The notes under the pieces: model-generated
The model's database searches: none
The model's input: only the letters and a program-made list of their open reading frames with translations
What the model was told of the DNA's origin: nothing
Translations under genes and position numbers: made by a program
Part shown: positions 55,317-64,000 of the stretch, piece after piece
Numbering within the stretch: the stretch's first letter is position 1
How the letters are laid out: every line of letters starts with the position of its first letter
Assembly (NCBI GenBank): GCA_000156115.1
Contig: DS995276.1
Location: 3,690,620 to 3,754,619 of the forward strand
DNA from: Rhodobacteraceae bacterium HTCC2083
Lineage (GTDB): Bacteria > Pseudomonadota > Alphaproteobacteria > Rhodobacterales > Rhodobacteraceae
Length of the DNA: 64,000 nt
Reading direction: 5' to 3'

Positions 55317-56878
55317 ATCTCTGCTCCACTGGCGAGAAGACCCATTTCGTTGGCAATCTCAAGTTTGATGCGTGCAGAATTATAATTTAGCTCGGCCGCG
55401 CTTTGTTGCTGGCGGGCGTAGGTTTCATAAACGCCAACCACATCCATAACCTGACGGGTTCCTGCCTTATATTGGGCTTGGAACAGATCAAGGTTCTTCT
55501 TGGATTGGTTGGTCAGATTGCGCGATTCACCCCTTTGACGCTCCACACCGCGCAGCTTTGCTTCGAGCGCACGCAGGCGACGATTGCTGTCTTCGCGGGC
55601 TTGCGCCACAAGACGCTGCGCACCCTCTTTGGTGGCTTCTATCGCTTGCAACGTGGCACCAGTGCCAAGATTGAGAAGCTTGTCAGCCGTCACATTCAAG
55701 CCAAGGGAATTACCCGAAGATCCGACCGATCCCGTCGCTTTCAAGCCCGGCAGATTACCCGCGCGCTCCATCGTCGCTTCGGCGATTGCGCGCTCTTTTT
55801 CGGCTTCCGCCAAAAGGATCGGCAGTGGTCTCGTTCTCAAACCGTTCACGTCAATTTCAGGAACGCCACGCACATCTTGCAAAGGATGCAAAGACATCGC
55901 GTTGAGTTCCGCGAGGGCCGTGTTGCGTGCTTCGTTATTCGACGCCATTTCGCTTCGAATTTCCGCAAGCTTTTGGCGCAGCACAACAAGATCAGAGCGG
56001 TCAGACACACCCCCGCGCACGCGCTCGGACATGATATATTCAAAGTGGCTCATGTCATTAAAGGCTTTGGTGCTGAGACCGGATTTCTCCGCCGCCTTTT
56101 GCGACTTGAGGTAAAGATCAAGCGCTGTGAACACACGGTTATTGGTGTCGATGGAGAGCGTGACAGCTGCAACTTCTACGTCGGCAGCGGCGAAGGCGCG
56201 CTCGGCCTTTTTGCGGCCATTGTCAAAGAGCACCTGCTCCACGATCAGATTGGCCACGAGATCCCCAAGGGATGACAGAGAGATCGACGGCCCAATCGAA
56301 GGAAGCCAGTTTTTTGAGGCGGCAACAGCGCGCAAACGCGCGGCGCGCAACTCGGATTCGGACGCGCGTGAGCTTGCCGCAAGAACGCTGCCCGCGACCT
56401 GATCATATGCACTGCCACCTGGCAAAAGCGAGCGGCGAGATTGCAGGCCAGAAATTATGAGGCTTTCCGCGCTTTCTTTCGCACGGGCCACCGCTTGCCT
56501 ATCAGCGGCGCGTTGTTCACGGCTCATGTTCGCGGCTTGGTCTTTTGGTTTGAACAAAGCAGCTAATTTCGTACCACCTTGATTTTGCGAAATATTCTCG
56601 CCCTGCTCGGACGGATCTTGCTTTTTAAACAGGCCCGCAAAAGGATTTTTAGGCGCACCGCCCTCCTCAGCGTCCATCTGCTCTGCGGTGTCTTTACGCT
56701 TGAAAAGCGAAAAGCCCTGCTCCCCCTCATCGGATAGAGCAAGGTTGCTGTCGTCGCGGTTAAAGCGCGACACAAACGGGATGTCTTCTTCAATCGCGCT
56801 CATGCAGCCAGACAGACCCATTGCGAGTCCCGCCACCAGTAAGCCCGATTTTGCCCTAAAGCCCTTCATCTGCCTCAA
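55313..56878 (-). CDS. TolC-family outer membrane secretion channel
   Basis: 521 residues. A lipoprotein-type signal ends in LSGC (about residue 25), followed by an unusual ~100-residue acidic/low-complexity N-terminal stretch (SLFKRKDTAEQMDAEEGGAP) before the TolC barrel/helical core (about 165-515: NWLPSIGPSISLSSL, EQVLFDNGRKKAERAFAAAD, QYKAGTRQVMDVVGVYETYA). It would complete the tripartite channel with HlyD and the ABC protein. It lies downstream of the adhesin gene after a 71-base gap. Confidence 0.92.
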   Translation of the reverse strand: MRQMKGFRAKSGLLVAGLAMGLSGCMSAIEEDIPFVSRFNRDDSNLALSDEGEQGFSLFKRKDTAEQMDAEEGGAPKNPFAGLFKKQDPSEQGENISQNQGGTKLAALFKPKDQAANMSREQRAADRQAVARAKESAESLIISGLQSRRSLLPGGSAYDQVAGSVLAASSRASESELRAARLRAVAASKNWLPSIGPSISLSSLGDLVANLIVEQVLFDNGRKKAERAFAAADVEVAAVTLSIDTNNRVFTALDLYLKSQKAAEKSGLSTKAFNDMSHFEYIMSERVRGGVSDRSDLVVLRQKLAEIRSEMASNNEARNTALAELNAMSLHPLQDVRGVPEIDVNGLRTRPLPILLAEAEKERAIAEATMERAGNLPGLKATGSVGSSGNSLGLNVTADKLLNLGTGATLQAIEATKEGAQRLVAQAREDSNRRLRALEAKLRGVERQRGESRNLTNQSKKNLDLFQAQYKAGTRQVMDVVGVYETYARQQQSAAELNYNSARIKLEIANEMGLLASGAEI

Positions 56879-56949
56879 ACCTAACCTGTAAACGTTTCAC
56901 CTAATTATAGCAGAGCGCACACTTCGTTGAGCGCGCGCCCTGATCGTCA

Positions 56950-59766
56950 CTATATTGTAGTAACGTTGGTGATTTCGTCTTCGATGTAGATGGTCGTGCT
57001 GCCAAGTGTGTAGACGTTGTAATCGACGCCACCCTCATTAACGGTTGCACCTGCTCCTGGCACCGGAACGGCCCCTGTGATGTCGACAGCGTCATCAACG
57101 CCGCCGCGTACTGCGACAGAGTTGCTGTTACCTGACAACGCCACGATGTCCGCTTCCGTCAACGTCAATTGGGTGTTGTCCATTACACCAAGCTCAATCG
57201 TCTCGATATCGTAGCTACCCAAGTTGGCATTCGATACATCACGCGCCGTAGTCCCGTCTCCAAGCATAACCAACGTGCCAGAGCTGTTGCCTGCCGCGTC
57301 GGTCTCGGTCAGGACAAGGCTTTCGCCGTTTGACATAGGCGCGTCCAACTCGATGCGCACTTGATCGCTGATACCGCGAATGCTGCTCATAGCGTAGTCG
57401 TTGAGCTGAACTGTTGTGTCTTCAACCAGATCCGTGATGGTGCCGTTCGCTTCGACGCGCGCAACTCCCATCGTTTCGGTCGTAGTTTCAACATCAAAGT
57501 CTTCATACGCGTTGGTTGCACCCGTGAAGTCCGCGGAGAAACCTGTCACACCAATGCCATCCGGTGCCACTGTATCGATCGCTATGCTTTGCGTCAGTGT
57601 TTGCGTATTGCCGACAGAGTCTGTTCCCGTAACAGTATAGTTGTAATCACCGCTAAAGTTCGAGGGAACACGATCTTCAGGTATGTCAACGCTCCACTGG
57701 CCATTCGCTGGATTCACGGTTGCCGTGTAGTCCCTAGCATTGAAGTTAACGACAACACTCGGTGTGCCTGCGACGTCGGCCCAATTTGCCTCCATCGTAC
57801 CTGTGAGGGTGATGCCACCATCCGCGTCATCAAGACCGACGACATTGTCAGTGCCAGTCGCAGATACGTTGGATGCGCTCAGGTTTGTCACTTCCGTGTC
57901 GACACGAACGCTCATGGCAGTCGACGCCGGGTTACCAGCCGCATCAGTCGAGACTGCGGTCGCAGGATATGTGTGCGTACCCACTGAATAGGTGCCCGGT
58001 GCGAAAGACGCGGTCCAGTTGCCCGTTAGCGGATCAACGACCGCATTGACCGAGTTACCGTTCATTGCAACCACAACTGAAGTTGTACCCGGCTCGGACG
58101 TGCCTGTCAGGACCAGATTGCTTGTGCCCCCTGCAGTTTCTGCATTGTTTGCAACGTGATCGTTACCACCAGAAACATTCGCGCCAATGCCAACTTCTGT
58201 AAGCGTATCAACGTGGATCGTGTCTGCGCCCACGACAGACGGGTTGCCAAAGCTGTCAGTCGAGGTGAACGTAAAGGGCACTGTGTAGCCGTTTACTCCG
58301 CTCATTCCGCCCATTTCTGCTTGGGTGAATTCAGCGCTCCACTGACCGTTTGCATCGATGGTACCTGTGCGGAATGCACCGTTGCCAAGCTCCACGCGGT
58401 AGTCTGCACCCGCTTCGCCTGTGCCACCGATTTCCACTTTGCCGTCAGAGGTCATATCAGTGTGATTCACAGTGTATCCCGCAGAGTCCGTGCCCGATGT
58501 CGTGCTCATAACCGGTGCGATCGTGTCGATGACCATGCTCTCGGTTTGTGTGTGGCTGTTGCCGAAGCCGTCCGTCGTTTTGATCACAACATCTGCTGTG
58601 CGCTCGCCACCGGTAATCTCGGCGCTTGCGAAATCAACAGACCAGTTACCATTCGCATCAACCGTGGTCGAATGCGTTGTGCCGTCGATTGTCACATCAA
58701 TTGAAGATCCCGCTTCGCCAGTTCCTGCAACTTCGATCGTGCCAGTGCTGTAAGAGGCTGCGTTCACCTGATCGCCAGAAGAAATGGTGCCTTGTGTTGG
58801 ATCTACGGCAGGCGGCGTTGTATCAATATCAAGCGACTGACCAACGAGCGTTGTCGTGATCCCACCAGGCTCCACAACCGTAACGTTTGTTGTGTATGTG
58901 CCATCCGCCGGGAAGCTTGCCCCGTCAAACGTACCTGACCAGTTGCCATTACTATCCGCTGTGACCACTTGGCTTTGACCGCCAACATTAATCGTTACGG
59001 ATGAGCCGACTTCTGCAGTACCAGAAACGGTCACTGATTTGTCAGCCGCCGTGAGGGTGTCACCGCCATATGCGTCTGTGCGACCCGTGCCATTGATAGT
59101 TGGCGCGTTGCGCGTTCCGTCATCCGTTGGCGTTTCTTGTTTTGGCTCATCAGTCTTTGGATCCTCTTCAGGATCGTCGTCCGTTGGCGTCTCCATTGTT
59201 GTCGGCGTGTCAGTCTCGCCATCGCCGTTTGTCGCCAGCAGAGCTGCACCTGCAGCACCAGCTGCCAAAGCACCTGCACCAACACCAGCGCCACCACCAA
59301 GAAGGCCCGCGCCTCCAAGAAGGCCGGCACCAAGCATGGACACGTCCTGATCACCATCAACACCGGATGCGGCCATGAGGTTCGGATCGTCCACAAAAAT
59401 CAAATCATCGTCTGGGCTCCACTTGCCCCACTCGGCTGTCGTGCCATACTGAGCAAAGAGCGCACCGTCCGCGCCTTCGATAAAGCTGACCTCGTTCAGA
59501 GTGCCGCCCGAGCTGATGAACAAGCGGTTCGGATTTTCGCCGCTACCCGCGAAGTAACCATCAAGAATAAGAACGCGGCCATCCGCGAGCACAATCTCAA
59601 GATTATTTCCTTGTCTGCTGTAGGCTTGCATGTCGCCGGGTTGAAGGTTCAAAGAAAATTCAACCCCAGACCCCATACCAACAACTGTTTCAACGGCATC
59701 TGCCGCAACGGTGCCGCGTTCAACAACACCCATACCCCGACGGGCAACGAAATCTATCGCTCTCAT
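56950..59766 (-). CDS. BapA-like adhesin with Ig-like repeats, type I secreted
   Basis: 938 residues. The N terminus (about 1-110) resembles a BapA prefix domain (VEFSLNLQPGDMQAYSRQGN, ADGRVLILDGYFAGSGENPN). A Gly/Ala-rich hydrophobic stretch follows (GAGLLGGAGLLGGGAGVGAG, about 142-175), then an acidic Thr/Asp/Pro linker and five ~90-residue bacterial Ig-like repeats, each with an internal strand of the form D-x-NG-x-W-S (for example DANGNWSVDF, DANGQWSAEF, DPLTGNWTASF). The C terminus (NEGGVDYNVYTLGSTTIYIE, ending NVTTI) would be the secretion signal. No RTX repeats are seen here. It heads the operon encoding its own export machinery. Confidence 0.87.
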   Translation of the reverse strand: MRAIDFVARRGMGVVERGTVAADAVETVVGMGSGVEFSLNLQPGDMQAYSRQGNNLEIVLADGRVLILDGYFAGSGENPNRLFISSGGTLNEVSFIEGADGALFAQYGTTAEWGKWSPDDDLIFVDDPNLMAASGVDGDQDVSMLGAGLLGGAGLLGGGAGVGAGALAAGAAGAALLATNGDGETDTPTTMETPTDDDPEEDPKTDEPKQETPTDDGTRNAPTINGTGRTDAYGGDTLTAADKSVTVSGTAEVGSSVTINVGGQSQVVTADSNGNWSGTFDGASFPADGTYTTNVTVVEPGGITTTLVGQSLDIDTTPPAVDPTQGTISSGDQVNAASYSTGTIEVAGTGEAGSSIDVTIDGTTHSTTVDANGNWSVDFASAEITGGERTADVVIKTTDGFGNSHTQTESMVIDTIAPVMSTTSGTDSAGYTVNHTDMTSDGKVEIGGTGEAGADYRVELGNGAFRTGTIDANGQWSAEFTQAEMGGMSGVNGYTVPFTFTSTDSFGNPSVVGADTIHVDTLTEVGIGANVSGGNDHVANNAETAGGTSNLVLTGTSEPGTTSVVVAMNGNSVNAVVDPLTGNWTASFAPGTYSVGTHTYPATAVSTDAAGNPASTAMSVRVDTEVTNLSASNVSATGTDNVVGLDDADGGITLTGTMEANWADVAGTPSVVVNFNARDYTATVNPANGQWSVDIPEDRVPSNFSGDYNYTVTGTDSVGNTQTLTQSIAIDTVAPDGIGVTGFSADFTGATNAYEDFDVETTTETMGVARVEANGTITDLVEDTTVQLNDYAMSSIRGISDQVRIELDAPMSNGESLVLTETDAAGNSSGTLVMLGDGTTARDVSNANLGSYDIETIELGVMDNTQLTLTEADIVALSGNSNSVAVRGGVDDAVDITGAVPVPGAGATVNEGGVDYNVYTLGSTTIYIEDEITNVTTI

Positions 59767-60035
59767 GACTCTACCGCTCTTTACCTCGGGCCGCCTCTTC
59801 TGGACGTGCCCTTTTTGTTATGAACAGAATGTAACAATCTTTAGATACGTTTAATAGTCCAAAAGTTAATCGATTCGCTCAAACGACAGAGGAGGCAAGG
59901 AATCGTTACATTATTTCAGCACAACAATGGAGCCAATATAGGCTTAATACCTACGTTTGCTGCGGCGTCGGTACAAGATGTAGTAGAGTGACGGATTTGC
60001 ATCAAAACTTCTGTTTCAAGTTGAAAAATGCTTGT

Positions 60036-61127
60036 TTACAGAACAACGGCCTCTCCCAAAATCGCTGATTGCTGCGCAGCTTGGCCTATTCTAACGGCCC
60101 AAGCACCATCCTCTAGCGTGACATCAATTGAGCCTTCACCGCGTACGGCCTCAACGAAACGTTGATGTTGATAAAAGGTTGAGCCATTGTGATCTCCTGC
60201 TGAAAGCAAGGCCGGATCGACTGGGATCTCATGCTCCACAGGCCCCATTGGAGAACGCGGGCTTTCCACAAGACGAGCGATTGGCGGCGCGCCCAAATGT
60301 TCTGGCCAAAAACGCCCAGGGCCCGGAACAAAGACTTCAATTTTTCCGTCCGGCCCAACGGCACTTATCTCTTCCTGATAACGGGCACCCTCCGCAAACA
60401 TGCAAAGCTCAAGCATTGCACGCACGCCATTAGCAAATTCAACAATTACGTAACCGCTGTCCCAAATGTCAGGCACTTCGCCATCATAACACTCTTCAAG
60501 GTGATTCACCGCCTGCCCCGCACTGGCCATTACGCGCACTGGGTCGCGACCAAGCGCAACGCGCATCAAGTCAAAGAAGTGGCAACACTTCTCCACCAAA
60601 GTTCCACCTGTGTTTTGATTGAAGCGGTTCCAATCACCGACCTTTGACAGAAACGGAAAACGATGCTCGCGAATTGTCAGCATCTTGACACCCCCCGTAG
60701 CGCTTTCGAGCTTTTCCAGCAAAGCAGCGATTGGCGGCATGTAGCGATACTCCATCGCAACCCAGATTGGCGCTTCGTGTGATTGCCTCAACGCATCGAT
60801 CCGCTTGGCATCTTTTGGATCCGTGAAAAGCGGCTTTTCCACGAGGATCGCTATATCGGGACGCGCCGCGCTGATCGCTTCGAGCTGGGCCGCGTGACAA
60901 TGGTTGGGGGACACGACCAGGATCGCATCAAGATTGGGAAAGCCGATCAACTCCGCTTCGCTCGCCACAAATACAACATCCGGCGCGAGCGCTTTTGCGG
61001 CGGCAGCCATACCCGCGTCCGGCTCATAAATCGCACCAACGCACGCGTTATCCAGTAGGGCAATATTACGAATGTGCTCGCCACCCATCATGCCGCAGCC
61101 AAGAATTCCGTATGTAAAGGGTGCCAT
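60036..61127 (-). CDS. Gfo/Idh/MocA family oxidoreductase
   Basis: 363 residues. Rossmann N terminus ILGCGMMGGEHIRNIALLDN, the consensus VEKPLFTDP (about residue 98, with the catalytic-site Lys-Pro of the family), and EKCCHFFDLMRVALG (about 188-202) with the conserved His. It oxidises or reduces a hydroxyl of a sugar, inositol or similar compound with NAD(P). The 269 bases upstream of the adhesin lie before it and hold no gene. It starts 15 bases after the GntR gene on the same strand. Confidence 0.9.
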   Translation of the reverse strand: MAPFTYGILGCGMMGGEHIRNIALLDNACVGAIYEPDAGMAAAAKALAPDVVFVASEAELIGFPNLDAILVVSPNHCHAAQLEAISAARPDIAILVEKPLFTDPKDAKRIDALRQSHEAPIWVAMEYRYMPPIAALLEKLESATGGVKMLTIREHRFPFLSKVGDWNRFNQNTGGTLVEKCCHFFDLMRVALGRDPVRVMASAGQAVNHLEECYDGEVPDIWDSGYVIVEFANGVRAMLELCMFAEGARYQEEISAVGPDGKIEVFVPGPGRFWPEHLGAPPIARLVESPRSPMGPVEHEIPVDPALLSAGDHNGSTFYQHQRFVEAVRGEGSIDVTLEDGAWAVRIGQAAQQSAILGEAVVL

Positions 61128-61142
61128 CAGCTACCCCTCCCT

Positions 61143-61844
61143 TTATTTGATGCGCGCAACATAGCGCGCCAGATTTGAGTCTATCCAATTTCGTGAAAAT
61201 TCTGCGCGATTGCCGTCCTGCGCCCAACTGATCCGCTCGACAAAAGCTACCGGCGTGCCGTGCTCCGGCGCGAAATCTTGTGGCGCCCAATCTGGACACT
61301 CAGCGATACTCAGGCGATCCTCAGCACGGGCAATCCAAAGACCCAATGTCTCGCGGTAAAACAAATAAAGCGAATCTGACAAATCTTGCGCACTCAACGT
61401 GTCGCTGTATGACCCATCGAGCCATATCTCTTCCAAGACACACGGTACGCCTGAGAGGCTGCGTAAGCGGCGAATTCTAAAGCCTTCTGCACTTTGCCCA
61501 AAGCTTGGAAAGTCCGCTGGTTTGCTCAGGCGCTCGACAGACAAAAGACGCGCGGTCGGGAGACCGCCGCCTTGCAATAGCTCAACACGAAAGAAAGCAT
61601 AGACACTCTCAACATTGGACTGCGCTTGAATGTAATTTCCCGATCCCTGAACACGCCTCAATAGTTCTTTTTCTTCCAATATTACCAATGCTTTGCGAAG
61701 CGTTGTTACTGTAGTACTTAAACTTTCCGCAAGGACCCGCTCCGGCGGCAAACAATCGCCATCCACATACTGCCCAGCCGCAATATCGCGGATCAAAAGC
61801 TCCGCAATTTCAACGTAGAGAGGAAGGGATGTCTGAGTCGCCAA
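61143..61844 (-). CDS. GntR family (HutC/UTRA) transcriptional regulator
   Basis: 233 residues, TTG start with GGAG eight bases upstream. A winged helix-turn-helix at residues ~7-72 (LYVEIAELLIRDIAAGQYVD, PPERVLAESLSTTVTTLRKA) is followed by a UTRA effector domain (about 80-230, including RRLRSLSGVPCVLEEIWLDG and AFVERISWAQDGNRAEFSRN). It probably represses the flanking catabolic genes in the absence of a small-molecule inducer. It is divergent from the LLM monooxygenase, with a direct repeat in the shared region. Confidence 0.92.
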   Translation of the reverse strand: MATQTSLPLYVEIAELLIRDIAAGQYVDGDCLPPERVLAESLSTTVTTLRKALVILEEKELLRRVQGSGNYIQAQSNVESVYAFFRVELLQGGGLPTARLLSVERLSKPADFPSFGQSAEGFRIRRLRSLSGVPCVLEEIWLDGSYSDTLSAQDLSDSLYLFYRETLGLWIARAEDRLSIAECPDWAPQDFAPEHGTPVAFVERISWAQDGNRAEFSRNWIDSNLARYVARIK

Positions 61845-61860
61845 TAAGCGCGCTCCAATA

Positions 61861-61882
61861 ATTGATATACCATTGATTTACA
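61861..61882. promoter_or_regulatory. Candidate GntR operator (11-base direct repeat)
   Basis: Two directly repeated 11-base units, ATTGATATACC and ATTGATTTACA, lie end to end at 61861-61871 and 61872-61882, between the divergent GntR and LLM genes. Eight of eleven positions agree. One helical-turn spacing suits a bound regulator dimer. A GntR palindrome is not obvious, so this is a suggestion only. Confidence 0.35.
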
Positions 61883-61932
61883 TAATTACCGATGTTACGC
61901 AAGACAAAATGACGCAGACGAAAGGCCCCATT

Positions 61933-63087
61933 ATGTCGGTGGTTCCAATTACATCCCAAGACCTTGATGGCGCAGAGATCTCATGGTTCTCCGCACTCTG
62001 TTCGGATGACTATCAGTTCTTGGGCGCGCCCGACGGGTCGCTTCGCTCAAGCTGGGAGCATTGCTCGGACATCGTGAAAGAGGCTGAGGCGCAGGGCTTT
62101 GGCAACATCCTCTGCCCCTCCTCCTATCAAGTAGGTCAAGACACGCTCAGCTTCGTCGCGGGCTGTGCGTCAATCACCGAAAAGATCAATATGCTGGCCG
62201 CTGTGCGTTGCGGTGAAATGCAGCCCATCATGCTGGCGCGCACTATCGCGACCTTGGATCACATGTTGAAAGGCCGCCTAGCGGTCAATATTATTTCATC
62301 GGATTTTCCGGGTGAACAAGCCGACAGCGCGTTTCGCTATCAACGCTCCCGCGAGGTTGTGGAGATCCTGAAACAGTCTTGGACGCAGGATGAAATAAAC
62401 CACTCTGGCGAAGTTTATAACTTTGAAGCGGTCTCAACTGATCCTGCCCGCCCTTATCAAACGGGTGGTCCGCTACTTTACTTCGGTGGCTACTCTCCCT
62501 CTGCTCTAGAGCTATGCGGTGAACACTGTGACGTTTACCTGATGTGGCCGGAACTGAAAGAGCAACTGGCAGAGCGCATGAAGGCGGTTCACAAGGTTGC
62601 GGAAACCTACAACCGGACGCTCGATTATGGCCTGCGTGTGCACATGATTGTGCGCGATACCGAGGCCGAGGCGCGCGAATACGCAGAGTATATCGTGTCC
62701 AAGCTGGATGATGATCACGGTAAAACCATCCGTGATCGTGCCCTCGACAGCACATCGCTCGGAGTTAGCCATCAGACCAAAAATCGCGATCTTGCAGATA
62801 TGGAAGGCTTTATAGAGCCGCATCTTTGGACCGGTGTCGGTCGCGCGCGCTCTGGCTGCGGGGCCGCGTTGGTCGGCAGCGCGGATCAAGTCCTGAGCGA
62901 GATTGAGACCTATCAAAAATTGGGCATTCGTGCTTTCATCTTCTCGGGCTATCCGCATATTGATGAGTGCAAGCACTTCGGGAACCTGGTGCTGCCCCAC
63001 TTGAAAACCTGCTCACTGCCCCACGTTTACGGTCGGGTGCCAGACAGCACACCTTTGACCCCTCTTGGCGCAGGAGAAAGACGCTAA
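61933..63087 (+). CDS. LLM-class flavin-dependent monooxygenase (SsuD-like)
   Basis: 384 residues from ATG 61933, chosen because GAAAGG lies seven bases before it; longer in-frame starts are possible. Bacterial luciferase-like barrel of the alkanesulfonate monooxygenase group: AVRCGEMQPIMLARTIATLD, NIISSDFPGEQADSA, SREVVEILKQSW and LYFGGYSPSALELCGEHCDV. Such enzymes use FMNH2 and O2 to cleave sulfonates, nitriloacetate-like compounds or other substrates; specificity is unknown. It is followed immediately by an aldo-keto reductase gene. Confidence 0.9.
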   Translation: MSVVPITSQDLDGAEISWFSALCSDDYQFLGAPDGSLRSSWEHCSDIVKEAEAQGFGNILCPSSYQVGQDTLSFVAGCASITEKINMLAAVRCGEMQPIMLARTIATLDHMLKGRLAVNIISSDFPGEQADSAFRYQRSREVVEILKQSWTQDEINHSGEVYNFEAVSTDPARPYQTGGPLLYFGGYSPSALELCGEHCDVYLMWPELKEQLAERMKAVHKVAETYNRTLDYGLRVHMIVRDTEAEAREYAEYIVSKLDDDHGKTIRDRALDSTSLGVSHQTKNRDLADMEGFIEPHLWTGVGRARSGCGAALVGSADQVLSEIETYQKLGIRAFIFSGYPHIDECKHFGNLVLPHLKTCSLPHVYGRVPDSTPLTPLGAGERR

Positions 63088-63978
63088 ATGGAACGCATTT
63101 CACTAAATTCCGACGTGAGCTTGAGCCGATTAATTTACGGCATGTGGCGCATTGGCGATGACGCCGACACCAGCACAAGTCATGTTCAGGCCAAGATCGA
63201 AAGCTGCCTGTCGCAGGGCATTACAACAATGGACCAAGCCGATATCTATGGCGGTTATGAGGCCGAGGAAATCCTTGGCAACGCCTTGAAAGGTACCAAT
63301 TTGCGCGACAAGATCGAGATCGTGACGAAATGCGATATCGTGGCACCCGCGGGCCGATACTCAGACGCAAAGGTCAAATACTACGATACATCCCGCGCGC
63401 ATGTGATGGCATCGGTTGAGCATTCTTTGCGTTTGACGGGCACGGATTACGTTGATCTTTTGCTGATCCATCGCCCCGATCCAATGATGGACGCCGAAGA
63501 GACCGGCGCCGCACTGGATGAGATTGTCGCCTCTGGCAAAGCAAAATCAGTTGGCGTTTCAAACTTCAAACTGCATGACTGGACGCTTTTGCAAAGTGCG
63601 ATGTCCTCGCCGCTTGTGACCAATCAGATCGAACTTTCCCTGCTCGCGCATGAGGGATTCACCAATGGTGACGTAGCCTACTTGCAAGAACGCAAGGTTG
63701 CACCGATGGCTTGGTCTCCTTTAGGTGGTGGATCTATTTTCTCACAAGAAAACAAGGTACTACTGAACGCATTGAAGGCGATAGGTGAAGTAAGTGGCGT
63801 CGATGAAACCGCCGTCGCCGTCGCATGGCTGCTTGCGCACCCTGCAAAGATCATGCCTGTGATGGGGACCAATTCACTCGCGAGGATCGGCAAGATCAGT
63901 GACGCACTTAAGGTCAAAATGGACCGCGAAACATGGTTCGAACTTTATTCCATTGCGCTCGGGTCCGAAGTACCATGA
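63088..63978 (+). CDS. Aldo/keto reductase
   Basis: 296 residues starting with the first base after the LLM stop. The aldo-keto reductase tetrad is present: Asp in TTMDQADIYGG, Tyr in DIYGGY, Lys in EIVTKCDI and His in LLLIHRPDP. NFKLHDWT and WSPLGGGSIFSQ match the NADPH-binding half. It is probably a YdhF-type cytosolic reductase acting with the LLM oxygenase. The stop overlaps the next start (ATGA). Confidence 0.92.
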   Translation: MERISLNSDVSLSRLIYGMWRIGDDADTSTSHVQAKIESCLSQGITTMDQADIYGGYEAEEILGNALKGTNLRDKIEIVTKCDIVAPAGRYSDAKVKYYDTSRAHVMASVEHSLRLTGTDYVDLLLIHRPDPMMDAEETGAALDEIVASGKAKSVGVSNFKLHDWTLLQSAMSSPLVTNQIELSLLAHEGFTNGDVAYLQERKVAPMAWSPLGGGSIFSQENKVLLNALKAIGEVSGVDETAVAVAWLLAHPAKIMPVMGTNSLARIGKISDALKVKMDRETWFELYSIALGSEVP

Positions 63979-64000
63979 GCAGCGATATGCACCCGCTTCC
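63975..64000 (+). CDS. Start of a further gene in the catabolic cluster (partial)
   Basis: An ATG overlapping the aldo-keto reductase stop (ATGA at 63975) opens a frame (MSSDMHPL) running off the window end. Only eight residues are visible, so no family can be given; the overlap shows it is in the same operon. Confidence 0.55.

Noticed and set aside
55403-56275. 290-codon plus-strand frame opposite the TolC-like gene
   Set aside because: Antisense shadow; His/Arg/Phe-rich with no recognisable domain.
59767-60035. CtrA-type TTAA-N7-TTAA sites upstream of the adhesin
   Set aside because: TTAA pairs are present but with 11-base spacing, not 7, so a CtrA site is not supported.

Overview
The window looks like chromosomal DNA of a roseobacter-group alphaproteobacterium (Rhodobacteraceae). 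The evidence is the ruvCAB-ybgC-tolQRAB-pal-cpoB-tilS gene order, a phosphatidylcholine synthase, a DUF1127 small protein, the DUF484-xerC pair, frequent GTG/TTG starts with 4-base ATGA/GTGA overlaps, and a GC content that looks like the mid-50s. No insertion sequence, prophage or CRISPR array is visible.

Layout. 1-5 kb: end of an RTX protein, a photolyase-like flavoprotein, a uronate dehydrogenase/HpaI-aldolase pair, tRNA-Arg(UCU), an acyl-CoA racemase and a stand-alone AsnC ligand-binding domain. 5.4-9 kb: hisB-hisH, hisA-hisF-hisE, with an opposing DUF2147 gene wedged between. 9-18.7 kb (minus): ruvC-ruvA-ruvB, an unknown gene, ybgC, tolQ-tolR-tolA-tolB-pal-cpoB and tilS: Holliday-junction resolution followed by the envelope-constriction machine. 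19-32.5 kb: DUF1127 protein, prmA, an MFS carrier, two decayed genes, priA, a small transaldolase, DUF484-xerC, pcs, a DMT carrier and ileS. 33-42.7 kb: a DUF2339 membrane gene carrying four in-frame stop codons, the ycjX/ycjF-like pair around a GNAT gene, truA, an operon of M19 dipeptidase + unknown 550-aa protein + DUF3726-like protein, and tadA. 42.7-51.3 kb: rluB, then a long plus-strand run: TerC, a 29-aa membrane peptide, XpaC, TelA, a DUF2927 lipoprotein, an SPFH-GYF protein, a zinc-ribbon membrane protein, a nitroreductase and dtd. 51.4-59.8 kb (minus): a BapA-like Ig-repeat adhesin with its own type I secretion system (TolC, ABC, HlyD), then a PhnA-domain gene. 60-64 kb: a catabolic cluster around a GntR/UTRA regulator.

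Most noteworthy: (i) the TerC/XpaC/TelA/SPFH/zinc-ribbon run, which resembles a membrane-stress module of largely unknown function and includes an unannotated microprotein; (ii) two genes (DUF2339 and a DUF6958-like gene) broken only by nonsense codons, five of six being TAG, with no frameshift; (iii) the dipeptidase/550-aa/DUF3726 operon; (iv) a dispersed short repeat present three times, one copy supplying a ribosome-binding site. All functional calls rest on motif recognition by eye; no database search was run.
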